A stretch of DNA of 36,706 nt, from the NCBI RefSeq assembly GCF_900101625.1, contig NZ_FMYZ01000023.1, positions 1 through 36,706 on the forward strand, written 5' to 3'. The stretch's first letter is position 1; each line of letters begins with the position of its first letter. The notes under the pieces are model-generated. The model had not been told where the DNA came from, did no database searches, and worked only from the letters and a program-made list of their open reading frames with translations. The position numbers and the translations under genes are program-made. The DNA comes from Cupriavidus sp. YR651 (lineage in GTDB: Bacteria; Pseudomonadota; Gammaproteobacteria; Burkholderiales; Burkholderiaceae). Below are positions 14,318-23,086 of this stretch, one piece after another.

Positions 14318-16276
14318 TCAGGGGTAGAAAATCAGTACGCGGTAGTTGGCCGCTGCCTGCTGTGTCCGGAATCGTACCCGAACCGGCAGCTCGCTGCCCG
14401 CACGCAAGCCCATGGTGGCAAACGCGCGCTGTGCCGGCTCGAGGTACTCGCCCGGTTGCAGCACTCGCCGCAGCAGCAACTGGTCTTGCAGGTCCGTCAT
14501 CACGAGCTCGATGGCGGGCAATGCGGTGGTGGCGCGGCCCTGATTGCGCATCGTGACGGCTAACTGGTAGACGTCGCCGGCCTCGTCCTGCTTCTGTAGC
14601 TGCGAGCTGTCGATGCGCAGCGCTTCCAGGTCGCGCCAGGGTGGCACGTCGCAGCCAAGCGGAGCGCAGGCGGCTTCAAGTACCGGACGCAGTACCGGCA
14701 TGCTGCCGGCCAACTGGCTGCGGGCGAGGTAGGCGCCTTCCAGCAGCGCGCCCAGCGCGAGCACCACGACGGCGGCGCGTGCCCAGGTTCGGCCGCCTGG
14801 CAGGCTGACCTTCGCCTTGGGCGCGCGTGCCGGCTCGCGCTCACGCGAGTGGCGCAGGAAGTCCGGGGCGAAAACCGGGCCCGCCTGGGCATCGCGACGC
14901 AGCCAATGGCGAGTCGTGGTCTCGCGTGCGACGGCGTCCGGCGTGCCTTCGCGCAACGCGTCGCCGGCTTCGCCGGGAATCGACGCCAGCGGGTCATGCG
15001 TCCGCGCGAATTCTTCGGCGGGCGCGACCGTGGGGTCCGCTGCGCGCAGGTATTCGCTCGCGCTGCGCACCGGTTCGGTCGCGGGGAAGGGGTTCGGCGT
15101 GGGTAGCGATTCGGCCGATTCGGCTGTGGCGGCGAGGTCGTCAGCCGCATCCGCCACGTTGGCCGCCGCGCCGGACGACGCGCCCGCCGACGGCACCGGA
15201 GGCCACGTTGCCTTGGCGTTGTAGGCGCCTGCGGGAGGATGACTGGCCACTGGCGCTGCTGTTGTTGCCGAGGCCAGTGCGGCGGCAGGGGCCAGCGACG
15301 AATGCCCGGGCACGGAATCGCCAAACGCGGAATGGTCGAGCGCAGGCCACGGCACGGGCGGCGACATGGGCGCTTCATCGGCAGGTTCGGGCTGCGCTGG
15401 CGTCGAAGGTGCCGAGGACGGCTCGGCCGCGGCTTCGCTCGTTGGTGCGTCTTCTGTGACGCCGTCTTCCGGCGCCGCGCTCGCCTCCACGCCGGCAACA
15501 TCGCCCGCAAATGCGGAGGCCGCTTCACGCGTCGGCTCAATCTCGGTTTCCGCCTGGGCCACGGCCTCGGCCACCGCTTCTGCCAGAGCTTCTGCCTCGG
15601 ATTCCACTTCAGGATCGGCTTGGGCCCAGGACTCGGCTTCGCGGCCCGCGGTCGTCTCCGGATCCGGTTGAGGCGCGTCACTGGTCGCCGCGACAGGCAC
15701 CGCTTCCCCGGCCTCCGCAACGGCTGCTGCAGCGTCGCTGCCTGGATCACTGTCCGGCGCGGCCCCGGCGGCCGCGGCTACATCGGCCTCCGCATCGCGC
15801 ACCGGCCCGGCTTCCGCTTCCGCCTTGGCTTCGGCGGGCTCTGCCGCCGCATCCACTTCCGGCTCGACGTTATTGCCGGCTGGAGCGGTCTGCACAGGGA
15901 CTTCAGCCCGCGTCTTGGCGGCCGCCTCGGCATCGGTATCCGACATCATCATCGTCGGCGAATCGAGGGCGGGCACATCGTAGCCCGGGTCATAACCCGG
16001 GTCGAACGGCGCTTCATTACTGCGCGTGCGCGCCGTGGCCTGCGACTGCTCGGCATGAGCCAGCGCGGCGGCCACGGTCACCGGTGCCCGTGAATCGGGC
16101 TTCGATGCGGGCGCGGCGGCCGGCACAGGCATTTCGATCAGATGTTCGCGGGCGTCAAAGACGGTGTCGCACTGGCCACAACGGACCAGGCCCTGGCGCA
16201 GCCGCAACTGGTCCGCGACAAGCCGGAACGCGGTGCGACAGGCCGGGCAGCGCGTGACGAGCTTGGCGGCGGCCAT
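14318..16276 (-). CDS. MJ0042-type zinc ribbon / DUF3426 membrane protein
   Basis: Large protein of 652 residues in three parts. An N-terminal zinc ribbon has Cys10 and Cys13 in TRCPACRTAFRL and Cys33 and Cys36 in VRCGQCDTVF, the MJ0042 pattern. A very long Ala/Glu/Pro/Asp-rich linker (about residues 50-470) is probably disordered and acidic. One transmembrane segment (AAVVVLALGALLEGAYLA) then precedes a C-terminal DUF3426 domain ending YRVLIFYP. The function is unknown. The gene starts 9 bp after prmA on the same strand, a neighbourhood conserved in Burkholderiales, so it is co-transcribed with prmA. The linker is longer than I would expect for many homologues. Confidence 0.85.
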   Translation of the reverse strand: MAAAKLVTRCPACRTAFRLVADQLRLRQGLVRCGQCDTVFDAREHLIEMPVPAAAPASKPDSRAPVTVAAALAHAEQSQATARTRSNEAPFDPGYDPGYDVPALDSPTMMMSDTDAEAAAKTRAEVPVQTAPAGNNVEPEVDAAAEPAEAKAEAEAGPVRDAEADVAAAAGAAPDSDPGSDAAAAVAEAGEAVPVAATSDAPQPDPETTAGREAESWAQADPEVESEAEALAEAVAEAVAQAETEIEPTREAASAFAGDVAGVEASAAPEDGVTEDAPTSEAAAEPSSAPSTPAQPEPADEAPMSPPVPWPALDHSAFGDSVPGHSSLAPAAALASATTAAPVASHPPAGAYNAKATWPPVPSAGASSGAAANVADAADDLAATAESAESLPTPNPFPATEPVRSASEYLRAADPTVAPAEEFARTHDPLASIPGEAGDALREGTPDAVARETTTRHWLRRDAQAGPVFAPDFLRHSREREPARAPKAKVSLPGGRTWARAAVVVLALGALLEGAYLARSQLAGSMPVLRPVLEAACAPLGCDVPPWRDLEALRIDSSQLQKQDEAGDVYQLAVTMRNQGRATTALPAIELVMTDLQDQLLLRRVLQPGEYLEPAQRAFATMGLRAGSELPVRVRFRTQQAAANYRVLIFYP

Positions 16277-16285
16277 GATGTGGAA

Positions 16286-17209
16286 TCAGGAACGGTTGGC
16301 GGAAGGGTCGGCGGAAGCGGGGCGCGTGCCGTGCAGGCAGACCCAGCCTTCCTCGCTGCGCCAGACCGACATCGCGATCCACGGCGCATAGGCGGCGGCC
16401 ACTTCGTCGGCCTGCCGCTCCAGTACGCCCGACAGGATCAGACGGCCACCCGGGCGCACGCGCGCACTGAGCATCGCCGCCATCAGCTTGAGCGGATTGG
16501 AGAGAATATTGGCCACCACGAGGTCGTGGGTGGCATCCGAAACGGAATCCGGCAGGGCGAACGTGGCCGCCACGCGGTTGCGCTCAGCGTTGTAGCGCGA
16601 GGCCTCCACGGCATTGGGGTCGATGTCGATGCCGAGCGTGTCGCCCGCCCCGAGCTTCTTCGCCACGATGGCCAGGATGCCGGAGCCGCAGCCGTAGTCG
16701 AGCACGGTCTCGCCGGCGCGCACGTTCTGCTCCAGCCACTGCATGCACAGGCGGGTGGTCGGATGGCTGCCCGTGCCGAAAGCCAGGCCGGGGTCGAGCT
16801 CCAGCACCACGGCGTCCGGGTCCGGCGCATCGTGCCACGAAGGCACCACCCAAATGCGTTCACCGATGCGGATCGGTTCGAACTGGGACTGCGTCAGACG
16901 TACCCAGTCCTGGTCTTCCACGGCGCGCAGCTCGTAGGCCGGCACCGGGTCGACGTTGAGCGTGTTCGCGGCCGCGGCCACCACCAGCGCAGGATCGGTC
17001 TCTTCATCGAAGAGCGCCACCACGCGCGAACGGTTCCACGCCAGCCGCGTCGGCTCCAGCCCGGGCTCTCCGAACAACGGCTGCTCGTCAGGCGTATCGG
17101 CATCGGCATCCTCCACCGAGACCGACAGCGCGCCGAGGTCGAACAATGCGTCGGACCAGGCCTCGGCCTGATCCTGCGCAATTTCGATCACACATTCCTG
17201 GAAAGCCAC
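16286..17209 (-). CDS. prmA: Ribosomal protein L11 methyltransferase
   Basis: S-adenosylmethionine-dependent enzyme that trimethylates ribosomal protein L11; 307 residues. The start is a GTG at 17209 preceded by AAGGAA, giving the family start VAFQECVIEI; no ATG is available nearby. The SAM-binding core is visible in GTGSHPTTRLCMQWLE, VLDYGCGSGILAIVAKKLGA and the acidic loop GIDIDPNAVEA, followed by VVANILSNPL (motif IV). It is placed between accC (40 bp) and the zinc-ribbon gene (9 bp), the usual order in the group. Confidence 0.95.
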   Translation of the reverse strand: MAFQECVIEIAQDQAEAWSDALFDLGALSVSVEDADADTPDEQPLFGEPGLEPTRLAWNRSRVVALFDEETDPALVVAAAANTLNVDPVPAYELRAVEDQDWVRLTQSQFEPIRIGERIWVVPSWHDAPDPDAVVLELDPGLAFGTGSHPTTRLCMQWLEQNVRAGETVLDYGCGSGILAIVAKKLGAGDTLGIDIDPNAVEASRYNAERNRVAATFALPDSVSDATHDLVVANILSNPLKLMAAMLSARVRPGGRLILSGVLERQADEVAAAYAPWIAMSVWRSEEGWVCLHGTRPASADPSANRS

Positions 17210-17249
17210 GGGATTCCTTACAGCTTCATTGCCGGCCAGAGGCGCGGCC

Positions 17250-18617
17250 TCAGGCCTTTTCGCCCTTGGCCACGGCCTTCTGGGCCAGGCGGTGTTCAAG
17301 ATAGTGGATGCTGGTGCCGCCTTCCACGAAATTGGCGTCCAGCATCAGGTCGCGGTGCAGCGGCACGTTGGTCAGGATGCCGTCCACCACCATCTCCGAC
17401 AGCGCGATGCGCATGCGGGCGATGGCCTGGTCACGCGTGGCACCGTACGTGATGATCTTGCCGATCATCGAATCGTAGTTGGGCGGCACGAAGTAGCCAT
17501 CATACGCGTGCGAGTCTACTCGTACGCCGGGGCCGCCGGGCATGTGCCAGGCGGTGATGCGGCCCGGCGACGGCGTGAACTTGAACGGGTCCTCGGCGTT
17601 GATCCGGCATTCGATGGCATGGCCGCGCAGCTCCACGTCCTTCTGGCGGAAGCGCAGCTTCTCGCCGTAGGCGATGCGGATCTGTTCCTGCACGATGTCG
17701 ATGCCCGTGATCATCTCGGTGACCGGGTGCTCCACCTGCACGCGCGTGTTCATCTCGATGAAGTAGAACTCGTTGTTCTCGTACAGGAACTCGAACGTGC
17801 CGGCGCCACGGTAGCCGATCTTCTTGCAGGCCTCGGCGCAGCGGTCGCCGATGCGCTCGATCAGGCGGCGCGGGATGTGCGGTGCCGGCGCTTCCTCGAT
17901 CACCTTCTGGTGGCGGCGCTGCATCGAGCAGTCGCGCTCGCCCAGCCAGATGGCTTGCTTGTGCTGGTCCGCCAGGATCTGGATTTCCACGTGACGCGGA
18001 TTCTCCAGGAACTTCTCCATGTAGACCTCGGGGTTGCCGAAGGCCCGTCCCGCTTCTTCACGCGTCATGTTGACGGCGTTGATCAGCGCGGCTTCGGTGT
18101 GCACCACGCGCATGCCGCGGCCACCGCCGCCGCCGGCGGCCTTGATGATCACCGGATAGCCCACGCGGCGCGCGGTTGCCAGGATCTCCTTGGGGTCGTC
18201 GGGCAGGGCACCGTCGGAGCCCGGCACGCACGGCACGCCGGACTTGATCATCGACTGCTTGGCGGACACCTTGTCGCCCATCAGGCGGATGCTGTCGGAA
18301 GTCGGGCCGATGAAGACAAATCCGGACTTTTCCACGCGCTCCGCAAAGTCCGCGTTCTCGGACAGGAAGCCGTAGCCCGGGTGGATGGCCTGGGCGTCGG
18401 TCACCTCGGCGGCCGAGATGATCGCCGGCATGTTGAGATACGACAGCGGCGACGGAGCCGGGCCGATGCAGACGGCTTCGTCGGCCAGCTTGACGTACTT
18501 GGCTTCCTTGTCGGCTTCCGAGTACACCACCACGGTCTTGATGCCCAGCTCGCGGCAGGCGCGCTGGATGCGAAGGGCGATTTCACCGCGGTTCGCGATC
18601 AGAATTTTTTCAAACAT
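17250..18617 (-). CDS. accC: Acetyl-CoA carboxylase, biotin carboxylase subunit
   Basis: ATP-dependent carboxylation of the biotin carried by AccB, first half-reaction of fatty acid synthesis; 455 residues. The start MFEKILIANRGEIALRI at 18617 is canonical and follows a GA-rich ribosome binding site. The N-terminal biotin carboxylase domain, the ATP-grasp glycine loop (AGGGGGRGMRVV), the catalytic EMNTRVQVEHPVTE segment and the C-terminal domain are all present. It lies downstream of accB on the same strand, but across an unusually long 228-bp GC-rich spacer. It is expected to be in one operon with accB. Confidence 0.97.
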   Translation of the reverse strand: MFEKILIANRGEIALRIQRACRELGIKTVVVYSEADKEAKYVKLADEAVCIGPAPSPLSYLNMPAIISAAEVTDAQAIHPGYGFLSENADFAERVEKSGFVFIGPTSDSIRLMGDKVSAKQSMIKSGVPCVPGSDGALPDDPKEILATARRVGYPVIIKAAGGGGGRGMRVVHTEAALINAVNMTREEAGRAFGNPEVYMEKFLENPRHVEIQILADQHKQAIWLGERDCSMQRRHQKVIEEAPAPHIPRRLIERIGDRCAEACKKIGYRGAGTFEFLYENNEFYFIEMNTRVQVEHPVTEMITGIDIVQEQIRIAYGEKLRFRQKDVELRGHAIECRINAEDPFKFTPSPGRITAWHMPGGPGVRVDSHAYDGYFVPPNYDSMIGKIITYGATRDQAIARMRIALSEMVVDGILTNVPLHRDLMLDANFVEGGTSIHYLEHRLAQKAVAKGEKA

Positions 18618-18845
18618 GGTCTCTCTCTGCGAGAACAGGGGCGGGCCCGCGGGGTGCCGGCTTGGCACGTCGGGCACGCAGCCGGCTGCCTGGGGCGCCG
18701 GCGCTGGGCCGGTATTGCAACGCCGGGTGCCGCGTTGCGGCAGCCCGCGAAGGCATGGGAAGCATGGACCGGTTCCGGCCTGTGCCGGCCCTCGTGCGTG
18801 CCCGGGACGGGCGTTCGCTGCGGGGGCTCGGCAGGCCGGGCCGCA

Positions 18846-19301
18846 TCAGCCGATCACGAACAGCGGTTGGCCGTATTCCACGGCCTGGCCGTTCTCGACG
18901 AGGATTTCCTTGATCACGCCGGCCTTGTCGCACTCGATTTCGTTGAGCAGCTTCATGGCTTCGATGATGCAGACGGTCTGGCCTTCCTTGACGGTATCGC
19001 CCACGTTGACGAACGGGGAGGCGCCCGGCGACGGGGCGCGATAGAAGGTGCCCACCATCGGCGACGTCACCACGTGGCCAGCCGGCAGCTGGGCGGCCTC
19101 GGGGACGACAGCGGCCGGGGCCATGCCGGCGGCCGGTGCGGCGGGCAGGGCCTGCATCTGCGGCATGACCATCGGGGCGGCCACGACCTGCGGGGGCGCC
19201 TTGACGATGCGCACCTTGCCGTCGCCCTCGGTCACTTCGAGTTCCGAGATGCCGGATTCGGCTACCAGGTCGATCAGCGTCTTAAGCTTGCGCAGGTCCA
19301 T
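18846..19301 (-). CDS. accB: Biotin carboxyl carrier protein of acetyl-CoA carboxylase
   Basis: Carries biotin between the carboxylase and carboxyltransferase subunits; 151 residues. The N-terminal MDLRKLKTLIDLVAESG, a Pro/Ala-rich flexible linker (about residues 35-75) and the C-terminal biotinyl domain are typical. The thumb and the biotin-accepting Lys117 in CIIEAMKLLNE are intact. It is followed by accC after 228 bp and preceded by aroQ after 165 bp. A hairpin between aroQ and accB could allow partial uncoupling. Confidence 0.97.
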   Translation of the reverse strand: MDLRKLKTLIDLVAESGISELEVTEGDGKVRIVKAPPQVVAAPMVMPQMQALPAAPAAGMAPAAVVPEAAQLPAGHVVTSPMVGTFYRAPSPGASPFVNVGDTVKEGQTVCIIEAMKLLNEIECDKAGVIKEILVENGQAVEYGQPLFVIG

Positions 19302-19376
19302 CTTCTTATCCTCCAGAATCGGGTTGTCCGGTCACCTTCCTATATGGACGGGACGGCGGCGGTGAGTCATTGAAAG

Positions 19377-19434
19377 GCCCGCCGCGCTGGCCGCGTCCGC
19401 CATCCACGGGCGGGCGCGGGCCCTCGCGGCGGGC
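19377..19434 (-). terminator. Possible terminator or attenuator between aroQ and accB
   Basis: Perfect 10-bp arms GCCCGCCGCG (19377-19386) and CGCGGCGGGC (19425-19434) with a 38-base GC-rich loop. On the minus strand the stem is followed only by CTTTC, so it may be a weak terminator or a processing hairpin rather than a full stop. Confidence 0.4.
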
Positions 19435-19466
19435 TCCGTGCTGTCTTGGTTCTGTGTGCGGGCGAT

Positions 19467-19955
19467 TCAGCCGCCCGGCGCTGCCTGCTCCTGTGCGAGC
19501 GCATATTCCAGCGCCAACAGGTACCCCTGCCAGCCCAGGCCGCAGATCACCCCGATCGCCTGATCGGAAAAATATGAGTGATGGCGGAACGGCTCGCGGC
19601 GATGCACGTTCGACAGGTGCACCTCGACAAAGGGGATTGCCACGCCGGCCAGCGCGTCACGTATCGCCACACTGGTGTGCGTGAAGGCAGCCGGATTGAT
19701 GATGATGAGGTCCACCCCTTCGCCACGCGCCGCATGGATGCGATCCACGAGGACACCCTCGTGGTTGGACTGGAACGTGTCCAGTGCCAGGCTCGCTTCC
19801 GCTGCGCGTTTGGTCAGCGCTTCGTTGATATCGGCCAGCGTGGTGTGCCCGTACGTCTGCGGTTCCCGCGTGCCCAGCAAATTCAGGTTTGGCCCATGCA
19901 GGACCAGCACTTTCTTGTACCGCGCGGAGCGGGAAACGATCGGGGTTGAAGACAC
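19467..19955 (-). CDS. aroQ: 3-dehydroquinate dehydratase, type II
   Basis: Third step of the shikimate pathway, a dodecameric cytoplasmic enzyme; 162 residues from a GTG at 19955. The type II motifs are all present: HGPNLNLLGTREPQTYG with Arg30 and the lid Tyr35, NPAAFTHTSVAIRDA, and the catalytic His113 in VEVHLSNVHRREPFRHHS. The first about 12 residues are an extension compared with the short forms, but no later start codon precedes the KKVLVLHGPN core, so the GTG is accepted despite a weak ribosome binding site. aroE, another shikimate gene, is about 8.5 kb away in this window. Confidence 0.93.
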   Translation of the reverse strand: MSSTPIVSRSARYKKVLVLHGPNLNLLGTREPQTYGHTTLADINEALTKRAAEASLALDTFQSNHEGVLVDRIHAARGEGVDLIIINPAAFTHTSVAIRDALAGVAIPFVEVHLSNVHRREPFRHHSYFSDQAIGVICGLGWQGYLLALEYALAQEQAAPGG

Positions 19956-19987
19956 GGTGGCTCGACCAGTTCAACGAAATTGCGCGG

Positions 19988-20017
19988 AGATTACCGTAGC
20001 TTAGAGGGATTTGTCTA
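19988..20017 (-). promoter_or_regulatory. Candidate sigma-70 promoter of aroQ
   Basis: On the minus strand TAGACA (20017-20012) is followed after 18 bp by TAATCT (19993-19988), about 33 bp ahead of the GTG. Spacing and position fit; the hexamers are imperfect. Confidence 0.4.
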
Positions 20018-20137
20018 GCACGCGATACAAGCCCGCATGTCGGTCCGAAGGCATTTCAGATAAATCTCATGCCTCTTGGATCACAAATGCGATTTCGATG
20101 CGGGTTTGTGCGTACGTTGGGCGGAGATCGGGACAAA

Positions 20138-20157
20138 TTGAATCAAATTCGATTCAA
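20138..20157. repeat. AT-rich inverted repeat upstream of aroQ
   Basis: TTGAATC (20138-20144), six bases, GATTCAA (20151-20157), in an AT-rich patch unusual for this genome. It lies between the tlpA-like stop and the aroQ promoter and could be an operator. Confidence 0.5.
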
Positions 20158-20183
20158 TTCAACATCGATTTGCCCCTCGGCCC

Positions 20184-20738
20184 TCAGGCGCCTGGCAATG
20201 CGGCGCGCAGTTCGTCCGCGTGCACGCGGCCCATCTTGCGGTATTTCACCGAGCCGTCCGGGTTGATGACCACGGTATAGGGCAGCCCACCCTGCGTGTT
20301 GCCGAATCCGCGCGACAGTTCGGTGCCGGCAAAGCCGGCCACTGCCAGGGGGTAGGCCACCGGCACTTTCTGGAGGAACTGCTGGATGTTGCTGGCCGAA
20401 TCGATGCCGATGCCGACGAATTGGACATTGCGGGATACGTATTCGCCATGCAGCGCCGTCAGCTCGGGCATTTCCTCGACGCAGGGACCGCACCAGGGTG
20501 CCCAGAAATTGACCACCAGGGTCTTGCCGCGGAATTTGGACAGGTCGAGCTCGGCGCCGGTGGGATCGGGCAGTTTTGCCTGGAAGAACGTCTCCACCGC
20601 CTGATCCGCCACAGGTTTGGGCGAGAAAACAAAATGGCTGGCAATGGCGCCGGCCGCGGCGGCGACCACGGCGATGACGAGCCAGAGGCCCAGACGGGTA
20701 CGGCGGATCGGTGCGGAACCGGGTGCGGATGCGGTCAT
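20184..20738 (-). CDS. TlpA/ResA-like membrane-anchored thioredoxin
   Basis: Periplasmic thiol-disulfide oxidoreductase of 184 residues tethered by one N-terminal transmembrane segment (LGLWLVIAVVAAAAGAIA, about residues 16-34). The thioredoxin fold starts with LPDPTGAELDLSKFRGK, then VVNFWAPWCGPCVEEMP with the Cys83-Gly-Pro-Cys86 active site, and the cis-proline in GGLPYTVVI. It belongs to the TlpA/ResA/CcmG group, which supplies reducing power to cytochrome c or copper-site assembly. No cytochrome genes are nearby, so the partner is unknown. The ATG at 20738 has a poor ribosome binding site. Confidence 0.9.
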   Translation of the reverse strand: MTASAPGSAPIRRTRLGLWLVIAVVAAAAGAIASHFVFSPKPVADQAVETFFQAKLPDPTGAELDLSKFRGKTLVVNFWAPWCGPCVEEMPELTALHGEYVSRNVQFVGIGIDSASNIQQFLQKVPVAYPLAVAGFAGTELSRGFGNTQGGLPYTVVINPDGSVKYRKMGRVHADELRAALPGA

Positions 20739-20812
20739 GTTCTGAGGGGTTCTATATATAAGAGGCGTATTCGGCAGGTTTGCGCCAGCACAGCGGCTTC
20801 TGGCAAGGGGCG

Positions 20813-21505
20813 TCAGGCTGCATCGTCAGGCTCGCCGGGTCCGGCGGCCAGCGCCCGGACAGCGTTCATGTCTGCGCGGGTGATCCGTCCGCTGGCATCG
20901 GCCTTGACTGCACCACGCTCGTCGTCCGCATCGTAAAGCGCCAAATGAATACCGACCGGCGATCCCAGTTCCGCGCGCACCTCGCCCGCCAGGAGCCGGG
21001 CCTCGCGGGCTGCCGGCCACTGGCCGCGCCACAGGAAGCTCAGCGTTTCGACCTCGCCGCGACCGGCAAAGTGCCGGGTTTCGGTGGTGTCGAAGTCCAC
21101 ACCGGCATTGAGCAGGTGCAGGGCGACGTCCTTGGGGCTGTCGCAGAAGCACTGCAGGTAGACATCGGAGTGCTCGGTCGCAGTGCCGTTCAGGACAGCG
21201 CCGACCAGATAGGGACGGAAGGCGGCCAGGTCTTCCATGGCCAGCAGGGCCAGACGCCGCAGCAGCGCAAGGATGCGCGGCTGGCTCTCGGCATGGAACA
21301 ACGCCTGATAGGCGCGGACCTCTTCCTCGATCATGTCGTTGTCCGGCAGCCATTCGCCGGCCACGCGCACGTCCCCGAGCAACTGGCGCGCCGCCTTGCG
21401 CTTGGCAGTGGCGTAATCGGCGCCATCTTCGGCGATCATGCGGGCAGCAGCCTGGGCGATCTCCTCGCGCAGGCGGGTGGGGTCGGTGGCGATACGTCGG
21501 GACAT
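20813..21505 (-). CDS. Conserved hypothetical protein next to mpl
   Basis: Protein of 230 residues. The start MSRRIATDPTRL at 21505 is divergent from mpl; the open frame continues far upstream only because it runs antisense to mpl. The N-terminal part (AARMIAEDGADYATAKRKAARQ) and the following LPDNDMIEEEVRAYQALF occur in Burkholderiales proteins of unknown function usually found beside mpl. Some of these are misannotated as amino acid ligases. The middle segment (LVGAVLNGTATEHSDVYLQ) faintly resembles a nucleotidyltransferase core, which is only a suggestion. No signal peptide or membrane segment is seen. Confidence 0.8.
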   Translation of the reverse strand: MSRRIATDPTRLREEIAQAAARMIAEDGADYATAKRKAARQLLGDVRVAGEWLPDNDMIEEEVRAYQALFHAESQPRILALLRRLALLAMEDLAAFRPYLVGAVLNGTATEHSDVYLQCFCDSPKDVALHLLNAGVDFDTTETRHFAGRGEVETLSFLWRGQWPAAREARLLAGEVRAELGSPVGIHLALYDADDERGAVKADASGRITRADMNAVRALAAGPGEPDDAA

Positions 21506-21682
21506 GCCGCGATGATACCCGGATGGTCCGGCGCTGGCGCTGGCCGGCCCAGGGACCAAGAGTCGCACCCGATGCCGCACCGCCGCAACGTGCACTGACC
21601 GTCGGGTACAATCGAAAGCTCTTCCTGTCCCGGACGGCAGGCACCACGCGCCGGCCGGGCTCACGCATCTCCCGAAGCTCCC

Positions 21683-23065
21683 ATGCATATTCACATCCTC
21701 GGCATCTGCGGTACGTTCATGGGCGGCCTGGCGGTCCTGGCCCGGCAGGCGGGTCACCGCGTGACCGGCTGCGACGCCAACGTCTACCCACCCATGAGCA
21801 CCCAGCTGGAAGCCCAGGGCATTGACCTGATCGAGGGCTTCGACCCCGCCCAGCTGGCTCTGGAACCCGATCTCTTCGTCATCGGCAACGTCGTTTCGCG
21901 CGGCAATCCGTTGATGGAGGCCATCCTGAACCGCAACCTGCCTTACGTCTCCGGCCCGCAGTGGCTGGGCGAGCACGTGCTGAACGGCAAGTGGGTACTG
22001 GCGGTGGCGGGCACGCATGGTAAGACCACCACCACGTCGATGCTCTCGTGGATCCTCGAGGACGCCGGCTATAACCCGGGCTTCCTGGTCGGCGGCGTGC
22101 CGCAAAACTTTGGCATCTCCGCCCGACTGACCGAATCTGACTTCTTTGTCATCGAAGCCGATGAGTACGATACGGCCTTCTTCGACAAGCGGAGCAAGTT
22201 TGTCCACTATCGCCCGCGTACGGCGATCCTGAACAACCTGGAATACGATCACGCCGACATCTTCCCGGATCTGACCGCCATCGAGACGCAATTCCACCAC
22301 CTCGTGCGTACTGTGCCGGGGCAGGGCCGGATTCTGGTCAATGGTATCGAGCCGGCGCTCGCCCGGGTGCTGGAGCGCGGCTGCTGGAGCGAGCTGGAGC
22401 AGTTCGGCGTCGGCGACTGGCGCGAAGGCGATGCGAAGACTCCCGTGCCGGCTGGCAAGGATGCCTTCGACGTCTGGTTCGGCGATACCGTCCAGGGCAC
22501 CGTGGTGTGGGACCTGCAGGGCACCCATAACCGCATGAACGCGATTGCCGCGATCGCCGCCGCGCGCCACGTCGGCGTGCCACCCGCGCAGGCTATCGAA
22601 TCCCTCGGCCGCTTTGCCAACGTCAAGCGCCGCATGGAAGTGCGGGGCGTGGCCAATGGCGTGACGGTCTACGATGACTTTGCCCACCACCCGACCGCAA
22701 TCCAGACCACGCTGGACGGCCTGCGTCGCCGCGTGGGCAATGCCCGGATCCTGGCCGTGCTGGAACCGCGCTCCAATACGATGAAGCTCGGCGTGATGGC
22801 GGCGCAGCTGCCGGCGAGCCTCGAGGCCGCGGACCAGGTGTTTGGTTATGGCGCGCCCTCCGGCAAGGATGCACTGGGCTGGAATCTCGGCGAAGCACTG
22901 GCGCCGCTGGGCGACAAGGCTGCCGCGTTCCAGGATCTGCCGACCCTGGTCGAGGCGGTGCGCGCCGCCGCCAGGCCCGGCGACCATGTGCTGGTCATGA
23001 GCAACGGCGGCTTCGGTGGCGTCCACCAGAAGTTGCTCGATGCGCTGAAAGCCCCGGTCAACTGA
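21683..23065 (+). CDS. mpl: UDP-N-acetylmuramate:L-alanyl-gamma-D-glutamyl-meso-diaminopimelate ligase
   Basis: Cytoplasmic Mur-type ligase that attaches recycled murein tripeptide to UDP-MurNAc; 460 residues. The N-terminal nucleotide domain begins MHIHILGICGTFMGG, a form distinguishing Mpl from MurC. The ATP loop is GTHGKTTT (residues 110-117). The central motif IEADEYDTAFFDKRSKFVHY and the C-terminal VYDDFAHHPTAIQTTL and VLEPRSNTMK are complete. It begins the plus-strand series mpl, yqiA-like, ubiC-like, fabG-like, with 21 bp to the next gene. Confidence 0.96.
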   Translation: MHIHILGICGTFMGGLAVLARQAGHRVTGCDANVYPPMSTQLEAQGIDLIEGFDPAQLALEPDLFVIGNVVSRGNPLMEAILNRNLPYVSGPQWLGEHVLNGKWVLAVAGTHGKTTTTSMLSWILEDAGYNPGFLVGGVPQNFGISARLTESDFFVIEADEYDTAFFDKRSKFVHYRPRTAILNNLEYDHADIFPDLTAIETQFHHLVRTVPGQGRILVNGIEPALARVLERGCWSELEQFGVGDWREGDAKTPVPAGKDAFDVWFGDTVQGTVVWDLQGTHNRMNAIAAIAAARHVGVPPAQAIESLGRFANVKRRMEVRGVANGVTVYDDFAHHPTAIQTTLDGLRRRVGNARILAVLEPRSNTMKLGVMAAQLPASLEAADQVFGYGAPSGKDALGWNLGEALAPLGDKAAAFQDLPTLVEAVRAAARPGDHVLVMSNGGFGGVHQKLLDALKAPVN

Positions 23066-23086
23066 GCGGACAACCAGGAAACGACG

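Noticed and set aside
17229..19373. 714-codon open frame antisense to accC and accB
   Set aside because: Shadow frame; both real genes on the other strand are complete and conserved.
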